Virus record (IMG/VR): IMGVR_UViG_3300042861_000590
Span: 1-30,138 of that record
Length of the DNA stretch: 30,138 nucleotides
Reading direction: 5' to 3' (one strand)
DNA from: a virus
Shown: positions 5,883 through 12,556 of the stretch, one piece after another
Position numbering within the stretch: position 1 is the stretch's first letter
How the letters are laid out: each line of letters begins with the position of its first letter
Made by a program: the position numbers and the translations under genes
Notes under the pieces: generated by a model
What the model was told of the DNA's origin: nothing
The model's input: only the letters and a program-made list of their open reading frames with translations
Database searches by the model: none

Positions 5883-6369
5883 TCGAACCCTCTACGGAGA
5901 AACGTGGACTCCCGTCGATACTCGCAACATCCTCCGGCTAGCAGCTCAGTGCGATGGGCTCCCTTCCTACCGAGTAGACTTTGACATCAACGGGAAGCCA
6001 CTTCTAAGCTTCGGTAAGGAGCATGTAAGGCCGGGGGAATACCTGCCTAGCGGCACTATCTGTCCGTCGCTCCTAGAGGCTGACGGGTGGTCGGGGAGAG
6101 ATTCCCTCTACGGGGTACTGACCCGCACGGATGTGCGTGGTGTGACGTGGGATGCAGTGCAAGGCACTGGCCGAGGAGAACACTTGCGGTTCTCGTTCCG
6201 AGACGTAAACAATCCTTACAAGCGTAGCCCCTTGATTCTGTTGGGAAGAGCTGGATATTTCTACCTGTTCCGAGGGATCGGTACGCTTCCCGGTAGGCTC
6301 AAGGCTACGCTCCTTCAGCTTGGGTACATCTTGGAACCGCATAGTACGCCCTCGGCGGCTAGTTGTTAA
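5875..6369 (+). CDS. Hypothetical protein, 164 aa
   Basis: I place the start at the GTG at 5875, eight bases after AGGAAG (5861-5866); an ATG at 5857 is in frame but has no ribosome site. The protein is beta-rich with many Gly and aromatic residues (PSYRVDFDINGKPLLSFG, GYFYLFRGIGTLPG), and ends in a Ser/Ala tail. No signal peptide, membrane segment or catalytic motif recognised. It is the last gene before a leader with two hairpins (6370-6447), so it may close a transcript segment. Confidence 0.7.
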   Translation: MTNRTLYGETWTPVDTRNILRLAAQCDGLPSYRVDFDINGKPLLSFGKEHVRPGEYLPSGTICPSLLEADGWSGRDSLYGVLTRTDVRGVTWDAVQGTGRGEHLRFSFRDVNNPYKRSPLILLGRAGYFYLFRGIGTLPGRLKATLLQLGYILEPHSTPSAASC

Positions 6370-6384
6370 AGATAAACTCTTTCC

Positions 6385-6423
6385 AGTGCGAAGCACTAGG
6401 TTGTAACTCTTCAAGAGTAACAA
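6385..6423 (+). other. Two hairpins before the 6448 gene
   Basis: AGTGC-GAA-GCACT (6385-6397) is a perfect 5-bp hairpin, followed by TTGTAACTCTT / AAGAGTAACAA (6401-6423), an 11-bp near-perfect inverted repeat with one mismatch and a single-base loop. An A/C-rich unpaired stretch and an AGAGAG site come next. No T tract follows, so these are more likely processing, operator or stability elements than terminators. The layout mirrors that at 282-370. Confidence 0.5.
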
Positions 6424-6447
6424 ACAAACCAACTAAGAGAGAAAGAT

Positions 6448-6747
6448 ATGTATTTCAAAACCACTAGTCTAGAAGTAACTAACAATCTTCTTGAGTTGTT
6501 GATTGAAGGGGATTGGAGTGTTAATTCTCTAGATGATAAGCTAGTACAATCATTGCTTCGCAATCTGCTGTACAATCTCATCCTATCGGATGATCCCAAG
6601 TCACACTTCCCGCTCGAAGAGCGTGTTGATCTAGTGCTTCGCACTGTGTTCAACGAAGTCGAGCAGATCACACACGATGGTTTGTGTGATGGTCTTCCTC
6701 AGTACGTCCACGACATCATTGATTCCTACAAGACGGAGAACCCCTGA
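6448..6747 (+). CDS. Hypothetical helical protein, 99 aa
   Basis: Leu-rich, acidic, apparently all-helical protein (NNLLELLIEGDW, SLLRNLLYNLILSD, EVEQITHDGLCDGL). The gene is more A/T-rich at its start than the surrounding sequence. It has its own 78-base leader with two hairpins and a Shine-Dalgarno-like AGAGAGAAAG, and ends in a TGATG overlap with the next gene. At 6633-6645 it carries the exact reverse complement of the leader hairpin at 6385-6397. Function unknown. Confidence 0.7.
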   Translation: MYFKTTSLEVTNNLLELLIEGDWSVNSLDDKLVQSLLRNLLYNLILSDDPKSHFPLEERVDLVLRTVFNEVEQITHDGLCDGLPQYVHDIIDSYKTENP

Positions 6748-7013
6748 TGGCTGGTGATCGTCCTATTGACCCCCAAACTGATCCACTGGATAGCTTCATC
6801 GAAGAGGCAGAGGCACGGTGGGATAGTGCAATGACGGATTACGATGGGCCGTGGAGATACATGTTACCTATCATTGTCCAGCGCCTGATGACTGAAGGCT
6901 TCTCCCACAAGATTCTCGAAGACGCCATCATTGACCAGTGTGACAAGCTTATCCAAGACCTAGCCGAACGATTGTACGAGAAGGCACAAGACCGAGCGAA
7001 GGGGTACGATTGA
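6747..7013 (+). CDS. Hypothetical helical protein, 88 aa
   Basis: Starts inside the stop of the previous gene (TGATG), so it is translationally coupled. Acidic and helical (FIEEAEARWDSAM, ILEDAIIDQCDKLIQDLAERLYEKAQ) with similar size, charge and helix content to the protein upstream; the two may work together or be distant relatives, though I cannot align them convincingly. Function unknown. Confidence 0.7.
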   Translation: MAGDRPIDPQTDPLDSFIEEAEARWDSAMTDYDGPWRYMLPIIVQRLMTEGFSHKILEDAIIDQCDKLIQDLAERLYEKAQDRAKGYD

Positions 7014-7014
7014 G

Positions 7015-7371
7015 ATGACTACCGAAACGAAGTTCGAGGTTGGGAAATACTACAAGCGTGGTGACGGTGAGCTTATCCGGGTGGTGTGTGTTGATGCTCC
7101 GTGTACTTACCCGGTGATTGGTCACATACAGGACGGGACGCCGTGTAACTTCACGTTGGAAGGGAGAGAGCTAGGAAACGAACCAAGTCCTACTCGCGAC
7201 CTCATCCCCACCCCCATCGAACCGAAGAAGAAAGGGGTTGTGTGGGTGAATGTATACGATGACGGCACGAGGGCCGGGGTCGGGCAGACACGGCAGGACG
7301 CTGACATGTGGTCGAAGTACGCCATCGCCCGTATCCGGGTGAGCTGGGAAGAGGGGAGGTTTGATGAGTAA
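7015..7371 (+). CDS. Hypothetical protein, 118 aa
   Basis: Two-part protein. Residues 1-60 are beta-rich (VGKYYKRGDGELIRVVCVD, a fold seen in small phage proteins that begin VGKYYRxRDG). A Pro and Lys-rich linker (PTPIEPKKKG) follows, and residues 75-118 form a small alpha/beta part (VVWVNVYDDGTRAGVG) that resembles a short phage motif of the form WVNVY..G. Functions of such proteins are unknown. Start lies one base after the previous stop. Confidence 0.65.
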   Translation: MTTETKFEVGKYYKRGDGELIRVVCVDAPCTYPVIGHIQDGTPCNFTLEGRELGNEPSPTRDLIPTPIEPKKKGVVWVNVYDDGTRAGVGQTRQDADMWSKYAIARIRVSWEEGRFDE

Positions 7372-7561
7372 TCCATCGCTGGAAGATGGTGTGTGGGAAA
7401 CACCTCCATTGTACGAACTGGTGTACGGTCTGGGGACAGCAGTAATCTCTGCGCAGGTAGTACTGGGCATGATCTCACCGGAGAACACCCACGACCAATG
7501 GCGTTTGTTCAAATTGATCTCCGATATGCGTGACATCATCAACAACCCACCAAAGGTGTAA
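7364..7561 (+). CDS. Hypothetical protein, 65 aa
   Basis: The ATG at 7364 has GGGGAGG four bases upstream and overlaps the end of the previous gene by eight bases; a TTG at 7361 is possible but too near the ribosome site. Hydrophobic middle (YELVYGLGTAVISAQVVLGMIS), which could be one weak membrane helix or a buried helix, then a soluble C-terminal part. Unknown function. Confidence 0.6.
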   Translation: MSNPSLEDGVWETPPLYELVYGLGTAVISAQVVLGMISPENTHDQWRLFKLISDMRDIINNPPKV

Positions 7562-7567
7562 GACGAT

Positions 7568-7885
7568 ATGACGACTACCGAACGTAAACCCCACCCCCAT
7601 GCGGAAGTGATTAAGGCGTATGCTGATGGGTATGAGATTGAGTGGATGCACCCTGCAACAGAGGACTGGCTGTTTCTGAGGGAACCGGCTTTTGAACCAA
7701 CCCAAAAGTACCGTATTAAACCCGAACCCAAGAAGCCCCCTACGACTTGGTATCAGGTGGTGTATCGTAATGAGCTTGGCGACGCCGACATAAGTGACAT
7801 CTTGTGGAAGGAGTGCGAAGCCAAGGACACCTACGGTTCTCGTCTTCTCAAGCTCATCCCCATTTATACCGAGGAGAGTGAGTAA
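7568..7885 (+). CDS. Phage protein of the HAEVIKAYADG type, 105 aa
   Basis: The pattern HAEVIKAYADGYEIEW (residues 11-26), a W-x-F strand, then PAFEPTQKYRIKPEP (residues 40-54) marks a small family frequent in proteobacterial phages and prophages, with no known activity. A Lys/Pro linker joins it to a C-terminal beta-rich extension (TTWYQVVYRNELG). Its own weak ribosome site lies in the six-base gap after the previous gene. Confidence 0.7.
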   Translation: MTTTERKPHPHAEVIKAYADGYEIEWMHPATEDWLFLREPAFEPTQKYRIKPEPKKPPTTWYQVVYRNELGDADISDILWKECEAKDTYGSRLLKLIPIYTEESE

Positions 7886-8227
7886 GTGCCTTTGATGACA
7901 AGTGCGGATATTGATGGTCTTGGAAGGGTTTTATCGATCCTTCGGGCTGTTCACAGGTGGGCACTTAGCCCGACAGTATTCTCAGAGCTAACTGATGTTG
8001 CGGAGACTTGCCAAGAGATCGGCAGGTCTTTCAAACAACACCAACCCAGTACATTGTACATGGTTGGTTTCAACAAGAACGAACAGGCGTGGCCTGTTCA
8101 GCGAAAGGAACTGGCGGGTACAAAAGAAGCTTTGCTTCTGTACCTCCGGTTGATTGCAAGGTTGGAGGAGTATATGGACAAGCACTACATTAAGCGCGAA
8201 TACGACACTGAGGGGAATGTGGAATGA
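7886..8227 (+). CDS. Hypothetical protein, 113 aa
   Basis: The GTG at 7886 follows GAGGAG (7871-7876) at nine bases, which favours it over an ATG three codons later. Soluble and mostly helical, with a central strand region (STLYMVGFNKNEQAWPV) and a C-terminal amphipathic helix (TKEALLLYLRLIARLEEYM). No motif recognised. The gene after it starts in an ATGA overlap. Confidence 0.65.
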   Translation: MPLMTSADIDGLGRVLSILRAVHRWALSPTVFSELTDVAETCQEIGRSFKQHQPSTLYMVGFNKNEQAWPVQRKELAGTKEALLLYLRLIARLEEYMDKHYIKREYDTEGNVE

Positions 8228-8601
8228 TTACCCCGTTTGAAGTGTACCTCGTGATGCAGTTGGATACGATCACGACAGCAGCAGGGCTGTTTGGGTTTGC
8301 AGCTACCTGTGTTGGTGGCTTCGTGATGGTAGTGGGATTCTGCGAAGATGAGACTTGGGCAAAGTGGCTGGGGTCCACGGTTTTTTCCCTCGGATTGTTC
8401 TGCTTGCTGCTTGCAACCTTCCTCCCCTCCACTAAGACCGCAGCCGCTATGATCGTCCTCCCAGCCATCACCTCTGACGAGGTGGTAAAGCCCCTTGGAG
8501 ACGAAGCCCGTGGGTTGTACGACCTTGCGAAGCAAGCCTTGAAGAAGGCTGTAGATGCGCCTGTGACCGAACCGAAGGTGGAGAAGAGCGATGATGAGTA
8601 A
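8224..8601 (+). CDS. Two-helix membrane protein, 125 aa
   Basis: Two clear transmembrane helices, residues 18-39 (AAGLFGFAATCVGGFVMVVG) and 50-68 (GSTVFSLGLFCLLLATFL), are followed by PSTKTAAAMIVLPAI and a soluble acidic tail with an amphipathic helix (LYDLAKQALKKAV). The PSTKTAAAMIVLPAI segment is typical of a recurring phage membrane protein family of unknown role. ATGA overlap upstream. Topology alone would permit a holin, but the long soluble tail and distance from the spanins argue against it. Confidence 0.7.
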   Translation: MITPFEVYLVMQLDTITTAAGLFGFAATCVGGFVMVVGFCEDETWAKWLGSTVFSLGLFCLLLATFLPSTKTAAAMIVLPAITSDEVVKPLGDEARGLYDLAKQALKKAVDAPVTEPKVEKSDDE

Positions 8602-8767
8602 CCGAGAAGTAAAGAATTTCTTTGAGGAGGTGGGTCAACGTGAGCTTCTTGTGGCGTCTCGCTCATGGGACGATAAGGAACCAGTTGAGCTTGGCCATGA
8701 CATCGAGGACTTCTACCAGATGTTCAAGGCCCGTATCAAGCTAGAAGAGGAGGGGCGATATGACTAA
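8591..8767 (+). CDS. Hypothetical protein, 58 aa
   Basis: Small gene between two membrane/soluble neighbours. The ATG at 8591 lies seven bases after GGAG (8580-8583) and overlaps the previous gene by 11 bases; the immediately following ATG (8594) is an alternative. The peptide (MMSNREVKNFFEEVGQRELL, then a D/E-rich helix) is acidic and helical. Its last eight bases overlap the next ATG. The tiling supports it as real; function unknown. Confidence 0.65.
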   Translation: MMSNREVKNFFEEVGQRELLVASRSWDDKEPVELGHDIEDFYQMFKARIKLEEEGRYD

Positions 8768-9083
8768 CGACCGAGAAGCACACCTCCTAGATCGTGTTCG
8801 GGAAACCGCGAAGCGGTGTATCGATCTAGGTGTGAGGGTGGATATCCCGGGACACAACTTCACAGGGAAAGTGGCTTGGGATGCTTACCGGGATTTCTGT
8901 GATGCGACTGACGCCGCCCTATTCCAACTGGCTGAGGTAGCGGGTAGCGGGGATGCGGTGTATACGGAGGAGGATGTGGAAGCTAGCTACTCCGAGGGCT
9001 ATTCGGATGGAAAAGTTGAAGGTTATGAGGAAGGCTTCGATGACGGCTACCGGGACGGGGTAGAAGCAAGTGCCCCTGAGTAA
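8760..9083 (+). CDS. Protein with C-terminal GX3 repeats, 107 aa
   Basis: Residues 1-60 are helical and unremarkable (AHLLDRVRETAKRCIDLG). Residues 79-100 contain Gly every fourth position (EGYSDGKVEGYEEGFDDGYRDG), six GX3 units, a pattern known from Yae1/Lto1-type and FliH-type helices, where it mediates helix packing with a partner. So this is probably a small adaptor, with the partner unknown. GAGGAGGGG upstream supports the start. The 3' end overlaps the primase-helicase start by 14 bases, which links it in expression to the replisome. Confidence 0.7.
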   Translation: MTNDREAHLLDRVRETAKRCIDLGVRVDIPGHNFTGKVAWDAYRDFCDATDAALFQLAEVAGSGDAVYTEEDVEASYSEGYSDGKVEGYEEGFDDGYRDGVEASAPE

Positions 9084-10737
9084 CAAGCGTATCGCTTGCC
9101 CTCTGTGCCGAGCGGAGGGAAAGGACAGCACAGGCAACCACCTTCGGTTGTTTGAGGATGGTACGGGGGGATACTGCTATCAAGGCGGGCACGGTAAGGT
9201 GATGTTGGATGGAGGTGATAGTGGGATGGAGTACAACCGATCTAGTAGCCGAGGACCAAGCAACGAAGCTCTTTCCCTGAGTGTAGTCAACACGTACCCC
9301 ATCCGTCCATACCCGGGTCGGAAGATCAGTCAAGCAACAATGGATCGGTACGGAGTACGGTGTGAGGTAGACACAAGCACGGGGGAACCCGCTGCTCTGT
9401 ACTACCCGTATCACTCTGAGGATGGAAGCACCACCGGGTACAAGAAGCGACGGTTGGATGACAAGTCCTTCATGTTCGTGGGTAAGGGCAAAGGGCTATT
9501 CGGTCAGAAGGCTTGTAAGACGAACGCTAAGTTCGTGATTATTGTGGAAGGAGAGCACGATGTACTGGCAGCGTGGGAACTTCTCCAAGCGAAGGGAAAG
9601 GATTGGAACGTAGTCTCCATTCCCAACGGAGCCAATGAAGAAGGTGTCCTCGACAAGCAGACTCTAAGCTCTCTGGAGTGGATCGCATCCCATCCCGGTG
9701 TGTGCCTAGCCCTCGATGCTGACAAGCCCGGAAAGGCCACGGCAAAGGCTCTAGCGGAGGCGCTCGTCTCCCAGACGGAAGTCAAGATTGCCAACCTCTC
9801 TCCTCGTAAAGACACAGCAGACTACTGGGAAGCGGGTGATGTAGCTGGGTGGTTCAAGGCTATCAATGGCGCACAGACCTACAGACCGGAGGCCGTTGTC
9901 GAGGGGTGTGACATTGATGTCGAAGTGTTAATGACTCCGAAGGAGCCGGGGATTGAGCTGCCTTACCCTAAGCTCCAGCGGATGACGTGGGGGTTGAGAA
10001 AGGGAGAGATTACTCTCCTGACTGCCGGGTCGGGGATTGGTAAGAGTACATGGGTACGTGAGCTGTCGTACAACCTAGCCTTGAACAGACACAAGGTTGC
10101 AATGATCGCTCTCGAAACCCAGATGGAAGATGTGGCCCGTATGTTCGTGGCTATGGATAACAACGTACCAGCGCACAAGCTGATGTTTAATCCGAAGTGC
10201 ATTCCTCGCGAGCAGTATATCGCTTCCACTGATAAGCTGTTCAAGAGTAACCAAATGCACTTCTTCAAACACTGGGGTAGTATCCAAGCAGCGGTGCTGC
10301 GCCAGAAGATGCACTACTTTGCCAAGGTCTTGGGTGTTGACTTCATCATACTCGATCACGTTTCCATGACGGTAGCAGGCACAGATACTAACGACGAGAG
10401 AAAGGACATCGACGTTCTCTTCGAGGGCATGACACAGGTTGTTAACGAGACAGGTGTCGGTATCCTTCCGATCATCCACTTGAAGCGTGTCCAAGGCAAG
10501 AAGTTCAACAAGGGTGACGAGGTAGAGCTTACCGATCTTCGTGGAAGCGCTGGCGCCGAGCAAATGTCCTTTAACGTATGGGCACTTGAGCGTAACCAGC
10601 AAGGCGAGACAAAGGACTTGGTGAAGATTCGGGTGTTGAAGAACCGGCTCCTTGGTTTTACCGGAGAAGCCGACACCCTCCGCTACGACCACGACACTGG
10701 TCGTCTGCTGTTACACACAATACAGGAATTCGACTAA
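9070..10737 (+). CDS. T7 gp4-like primase-helicase, 555 aa
   Basis: Unwinds the fork and primes the lagging strand. In order: a putative zinc site (C10, C13, C36, H41); a TOPRIM domain with E160-G-E162 and D216-A-D218; and a RecA-like helicase with Walker A G320-S-G-I-G-K-S-T327 and Walker B IILDH (D429). T7 gp4 has the same order and nearly the same length (566 aa). The zinc site differs from the four-Cys T7 site, so primase activity is likely but not certain. GTG start overlapping the previous gene; the following gene starts on its stop codon. It opens the replication block and should work with the split DNA polymerase downstream. Confidence 0.93.
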   Translation: MPLSNKRIACPLCRAEGKDSTGNHLRLFEDGTGGYCYQGGHGKVMLDGGDSGMEYNRSSSRGPSNEALSLSVVNTYPIRPYPGRKISQATMDRYGVRCEVDTSTGEPAALYYPYHSEDGSTTGYKKRRLDDKSFMFVGKGKGLFGQKACKTNAKFVIIVEGEHDVLAAWELLQAKGKDWNVVSIPNGANEEGVLDKQTLSSLEWIASHPGVCLALDADKPGKATAKALAEALVSQTEVKIANLSPRKDTADYWEAGDVAGWFKAINGAQTYRPEAVVEGCDIDVEVLMTPKEPGIELPYPKLQRMTWGLRKGEITLLTAGSGIGKSTWVRELSYNLALNRHKVAMIALETQMEDVARMFVAMDNNVPAHKLMFNPKCIPREQYIASTDKLFKSNQMHFFKHWGSIQAAVLRQKMHYFAKVLGVDFIILDHVSMTVAGTDTNDERKDIDVLFEGMTQVVNETGVGILPIIHLKRVQGKKFNKGDEVELTDLRGSAGAEQMSFNVWALERNQQGETKDLVKIRVLKNRLLGFTGEADTLRYDHDTGRLLLHTIQEFD

Positions 10738-10976
10738 TGTGGAAACAAACCATCACAGCTACCGCTGTGGCTGCTCTGATAGTAGCGTGTAACTTCTACA
10801 CGTACTCCCGAGGTGTATCAATCCAACGAGAGATCAGCGTTCGAGACTGTGAGCTCACCGGAGTTCACATTATCGACCGTGATACTGTCCTTGTGTGTGG
10901 TGTGGTCAAAAGGGAACAGCCGGGAGCGAACGAGCCGAAGGCGAGTGAGCGGAGGAAAGGGGAGTACGATCTATGA
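10737..10976 (+). CDS. Small membrane-anchored or lipoprotein, 79 aa
   Basis: The N-terminus is a short hydrophobic segment after one Lys, ending in a lipobox-like L-I-V-A-C (Cys at residue 18), so it may be a lipoprotein or a signal-anchored protein facing the periplasm. The rest is polar, with two more Cys (residues 38 and 54) that could form a disulfide there, and a charged tail. TAATG overlap with the primase-helicase, ATGA overlap with the next gene. Function unknown. Confidence 0.6.
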   Translation: MWKQTITATAVAALIVACNFYTYSRGVSIQREISVRDCELTGVHIIDRDTVLVCGVVKREQPGANEPKASERRKGEYDL

Positions 10977-11320
10977 GCGAGACTGACCGCGAACTGTTGG
11001 AGTACGCCGCGAAGGCGGCTGGTGTTGAATTGAAGTACGACACTTTTGGACAAGGGCCCAACGCGGCTCGTGAGTATTGTTACTGGAACCCCCTCACCGA
11101 CGACGGCGATGCGTTTCGGTTGAGCGTCAGCCTTCGGCTTCCTGTGGTGTATTTTCACAACTACCCGCCTCATGAACCATCTCGTGTTGTTATTTCGAGA
11201 GGTAAAGGCGTTGTGGAGAATGTAGAAGACGGTGATTGGATGAGGTCCACCCGCCGCGCAATCGTCCGAGCAGCCGCCGAGATCGGCCGGAGGATGGAGT
11301 CCGACGAGAAAGATCAGTGA
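10973..11320 (+). CDS. Phage protein of the WNPLTDDGDA type, 115 aa
   Basis: The sequence LLEYAAKAAGVEL (residues 8-20), YWNPLTDDGDAFRL (38-51) and a C-terminal RRAIVRAAAEIGRRM (91-105) are signatures of a small protein found in many phages of Pseudomonas, Burkholderia and related hosts, with no assigned function. Predicted alpha/beta and soluble. ATGA overlap upstream; a 22-base gap with a ribosome site follows. Confidence 0.75.
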   Translation: MSETDRELLEYAAKAAGVELKYDTFGQGPNAAREYCYWNPLTDDGDAFRLSVSLRLPVVYFHNYPPHEPSRVVISRGKGVVENVEDGDWMRSTRRAIVRAAAEIGRRMESDEKDQ

Positions 11321-11342
11321 AGCCTCGCAATCGGAGATTGCT

Positions 11343-11528
11343 GTGAGCCGCATTAAAACCTACCGCACAAGTAACTTCGACACAGCTTGCCTTACGTGCC
11401 GAGAGAAGCTTAACCTCGGGACACAATTCTCTGTTGAGTACGATCACTCCGGAAAGGAGTGGTTGATATCGTACCCGCTCCCTGAGCGAGACGATCTTCC
11501 TCCGACTAAACCAACTGAGGTGGTGTGA
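11343..11528 (+). CDS. Hypothetical protein with CxxC, 61 aa
   Basis: The GTG at 11343 lies six bases after TCGGAG. One CxxC (residues 16-19, ACLTCREKL) could be half of a metal site, possibly completed in a dimer or by His35. Rest is a small beta-rich domain (FSVEYDHSGKEWLISYP) and a Pro-rich tail. Function unknown; the gene is one base away from the next start. Confidence 0.6.
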   Translation: MSRIKTYRTSNFDTACLTCREKLNLGTQFSVEYDHSGKEWLISYPLPERDDLPPTKPTEVV

Positions 11529-11529
11529 C

Positions 11530-11814
11530 ATGACGTACAACGAACAGATCGAAGACATCCTTGAGAACTTTGATTGGGAAAGGTTCCTCAAGCTGTACCA
11601 CTTCGACCAAGGTGACACCACGTTTAGACGTGTGTTCCCTGACCGGGTTGATAGTTGCCGACGGCTTGCCCGTGAGCTACTTGAGTCTGTTGCAAAGATG
11701 GCACCTCTTGGTGATGAGGTTGCTTGCACTAGCACAGCATGTCTCACTGCCTACAACTGGTACGGTCGTCTCCGGTTGTGTGCTGAGTTTTGTGATTGGG
11801 ATACAACGGAGTAA
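11530..11814 (+). CDS. Hypothetical protein, 94 aa
   Basis: Acidic helical protein (NEQIEDILENFDWERFLKLY, CRRLARELLESVAKM) with four Cys in the C-terminal half (residues 66, 70, 83 and 87), so a bound metal is possible. Starts directly after the previous gene and ends six bases before the exonuclease gene, so it belongs to the replication transcript. No known family. Confidence 0.6.
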   Translation: MTYNEQIEDILENFDWERFLKLYHFDQGDTTFRRVFPDRVDSCRRLARELLESVAKMAPLGDEVACTSTACLTAYNWYGRLRLCAEFCDWDTTE

Positions 11815-11820
11815 ACTAGA

Positions 11821-12306
11821 ATGACCACCCTCACCCTTGACATCGAGTCGGATGGGCTCATCCCCCTCATCCAGAACATATGGGTCGTGTGCACAAAGGT
11901 GGTTGAGACGGGAGATAAGCGGTCGTTTAGATCGCGCGAGGATTTCCAGCAGTACGTGTCCGATCTAAACCCAACCTTAGTTGTGGGACACAACATAGCG
12001 GGTTTTGACCTCGAAGCTCTCCGTTTTGTGTGGGGTATCGAATACAAGTGGGACACGAAAGGGTGTTCGTTCAACGGTAAGCCGGTACGGTTTCTTGATA
12101 CGCTTCAGTTGTCACAATTTTTAAATGCTGACCGACAACCCGGACATTCGCTGGAAGCCTTTGGTGAGAAGCTCGGTTTGGAGAAGGTCGCCCACGAAGA
12201 CTGGTCGGTGTATTCAGAAGAGATGTTGATGCGTTGTGACCGGGACGTTGACCTGACTGAGTTGGTGTTTAAGCGCCTCATCAAGGAGTTGGCAGATTAT
12301 GAGTGA
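11821..12306 (+). CDS. DNA polymerase, separate 3'-5' proofreading exonuclease subunit, 161 aa
   Basis: Equivalent to the N-terminal exonuclease domain of T7 gp5. Exo I is D7-I-E9, Exo II is G56-H-N58 to D63, and Exo III is the D142 in RCDRDVDLT. The domain ends there with its own stop, and the polymerase part is a different gene beginning 250 bases on. In Exo III the usual Tyr four residues before the Asp is Arg138, so proofreading may be altered. Expected to associate non-covalently with the 517-aa polymerase protein. Ribosome site is weak (ACGGAGTAAACTAGA). Its last eight bases overlap the inserted 82-aa gene. Confidence 0.85.
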   Translation: MTTLTLDIESDGLIPLIQNIWVVCTKVVETGDKRSFRSREDFQQYVSDLNPTLVVGHNIAGFDLEALRFVWGIEYKWDTKGCSFNGKPVRFLDTLQLSQFLNADRQPGHSLEAFGEKLGLEKVAHEDWSVYSEEMLMRCDRDVDLTELVFKRLIKELADYE

Positions 12307-12547
12307 CTACGAAGATGAGCGGAGCAAGATCGTATCCTTTCTCCGCAGTGTTGGTACAGCAAAACCGAGCGACTTCGACGAGCTTCTCTCTGGTCCCGCC
12401 GATAACGTGCTCCAAGTCTTTCTGAGCTGGAGGGCCTACGATGAGTCCAACTATCCCTATGCACTAGGAGAGTTGGTTGAGGAAGGTGTCGTGGAGTTCT
12501 GGCAAGATGAAGAGGGCACTTGCTTCTACAAACTGAAAGAGACTTGA
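12299..12547 (+). CDS. Winged-helix-like small protein between the polymerase halves, 82 aa
   Basis: Lies exactly between the exonuclease and polymerase genes. A helix (KIVSFLRSVG), a second (KPSDFDELL), then LGELVEEGVVEFWQDEEGTCFYKL, where a helix is followed by a beta hairpin, resembles a winged-helix domain. It has no HNH, GIY-YIG or LAGLIDADG motif, so it is not a recognisable homing endonuclease. It may bind DNA or bridge the two polymerase parts, which is inference. ATG overlaps the exonuclease stop by eight bases; the polymerase start follows after nine bases. Confidence 0.65.
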   Translation: MSDYEDERSKIVSFLRSVGTAKPSDFDELLSGPADNVLQVFLSWRAYDESNYPYALGELVEEGVVEFWQDEEGTCFYKLKET

Positions 12548-12556
12548 GGAGTACGG

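Noticed and set aside
8224-8601. Holin
   Set aside because: Two helices would fit, but a long soluble tail follows and it lies more than 20 kb from the spanins, in the early region.
12299-12547. Homing endonuclease splitting the polymerase
   Set aside because: No HNH, GIY-YIG or LAGLIDADG residues are present, and 82 aa is short for these families.
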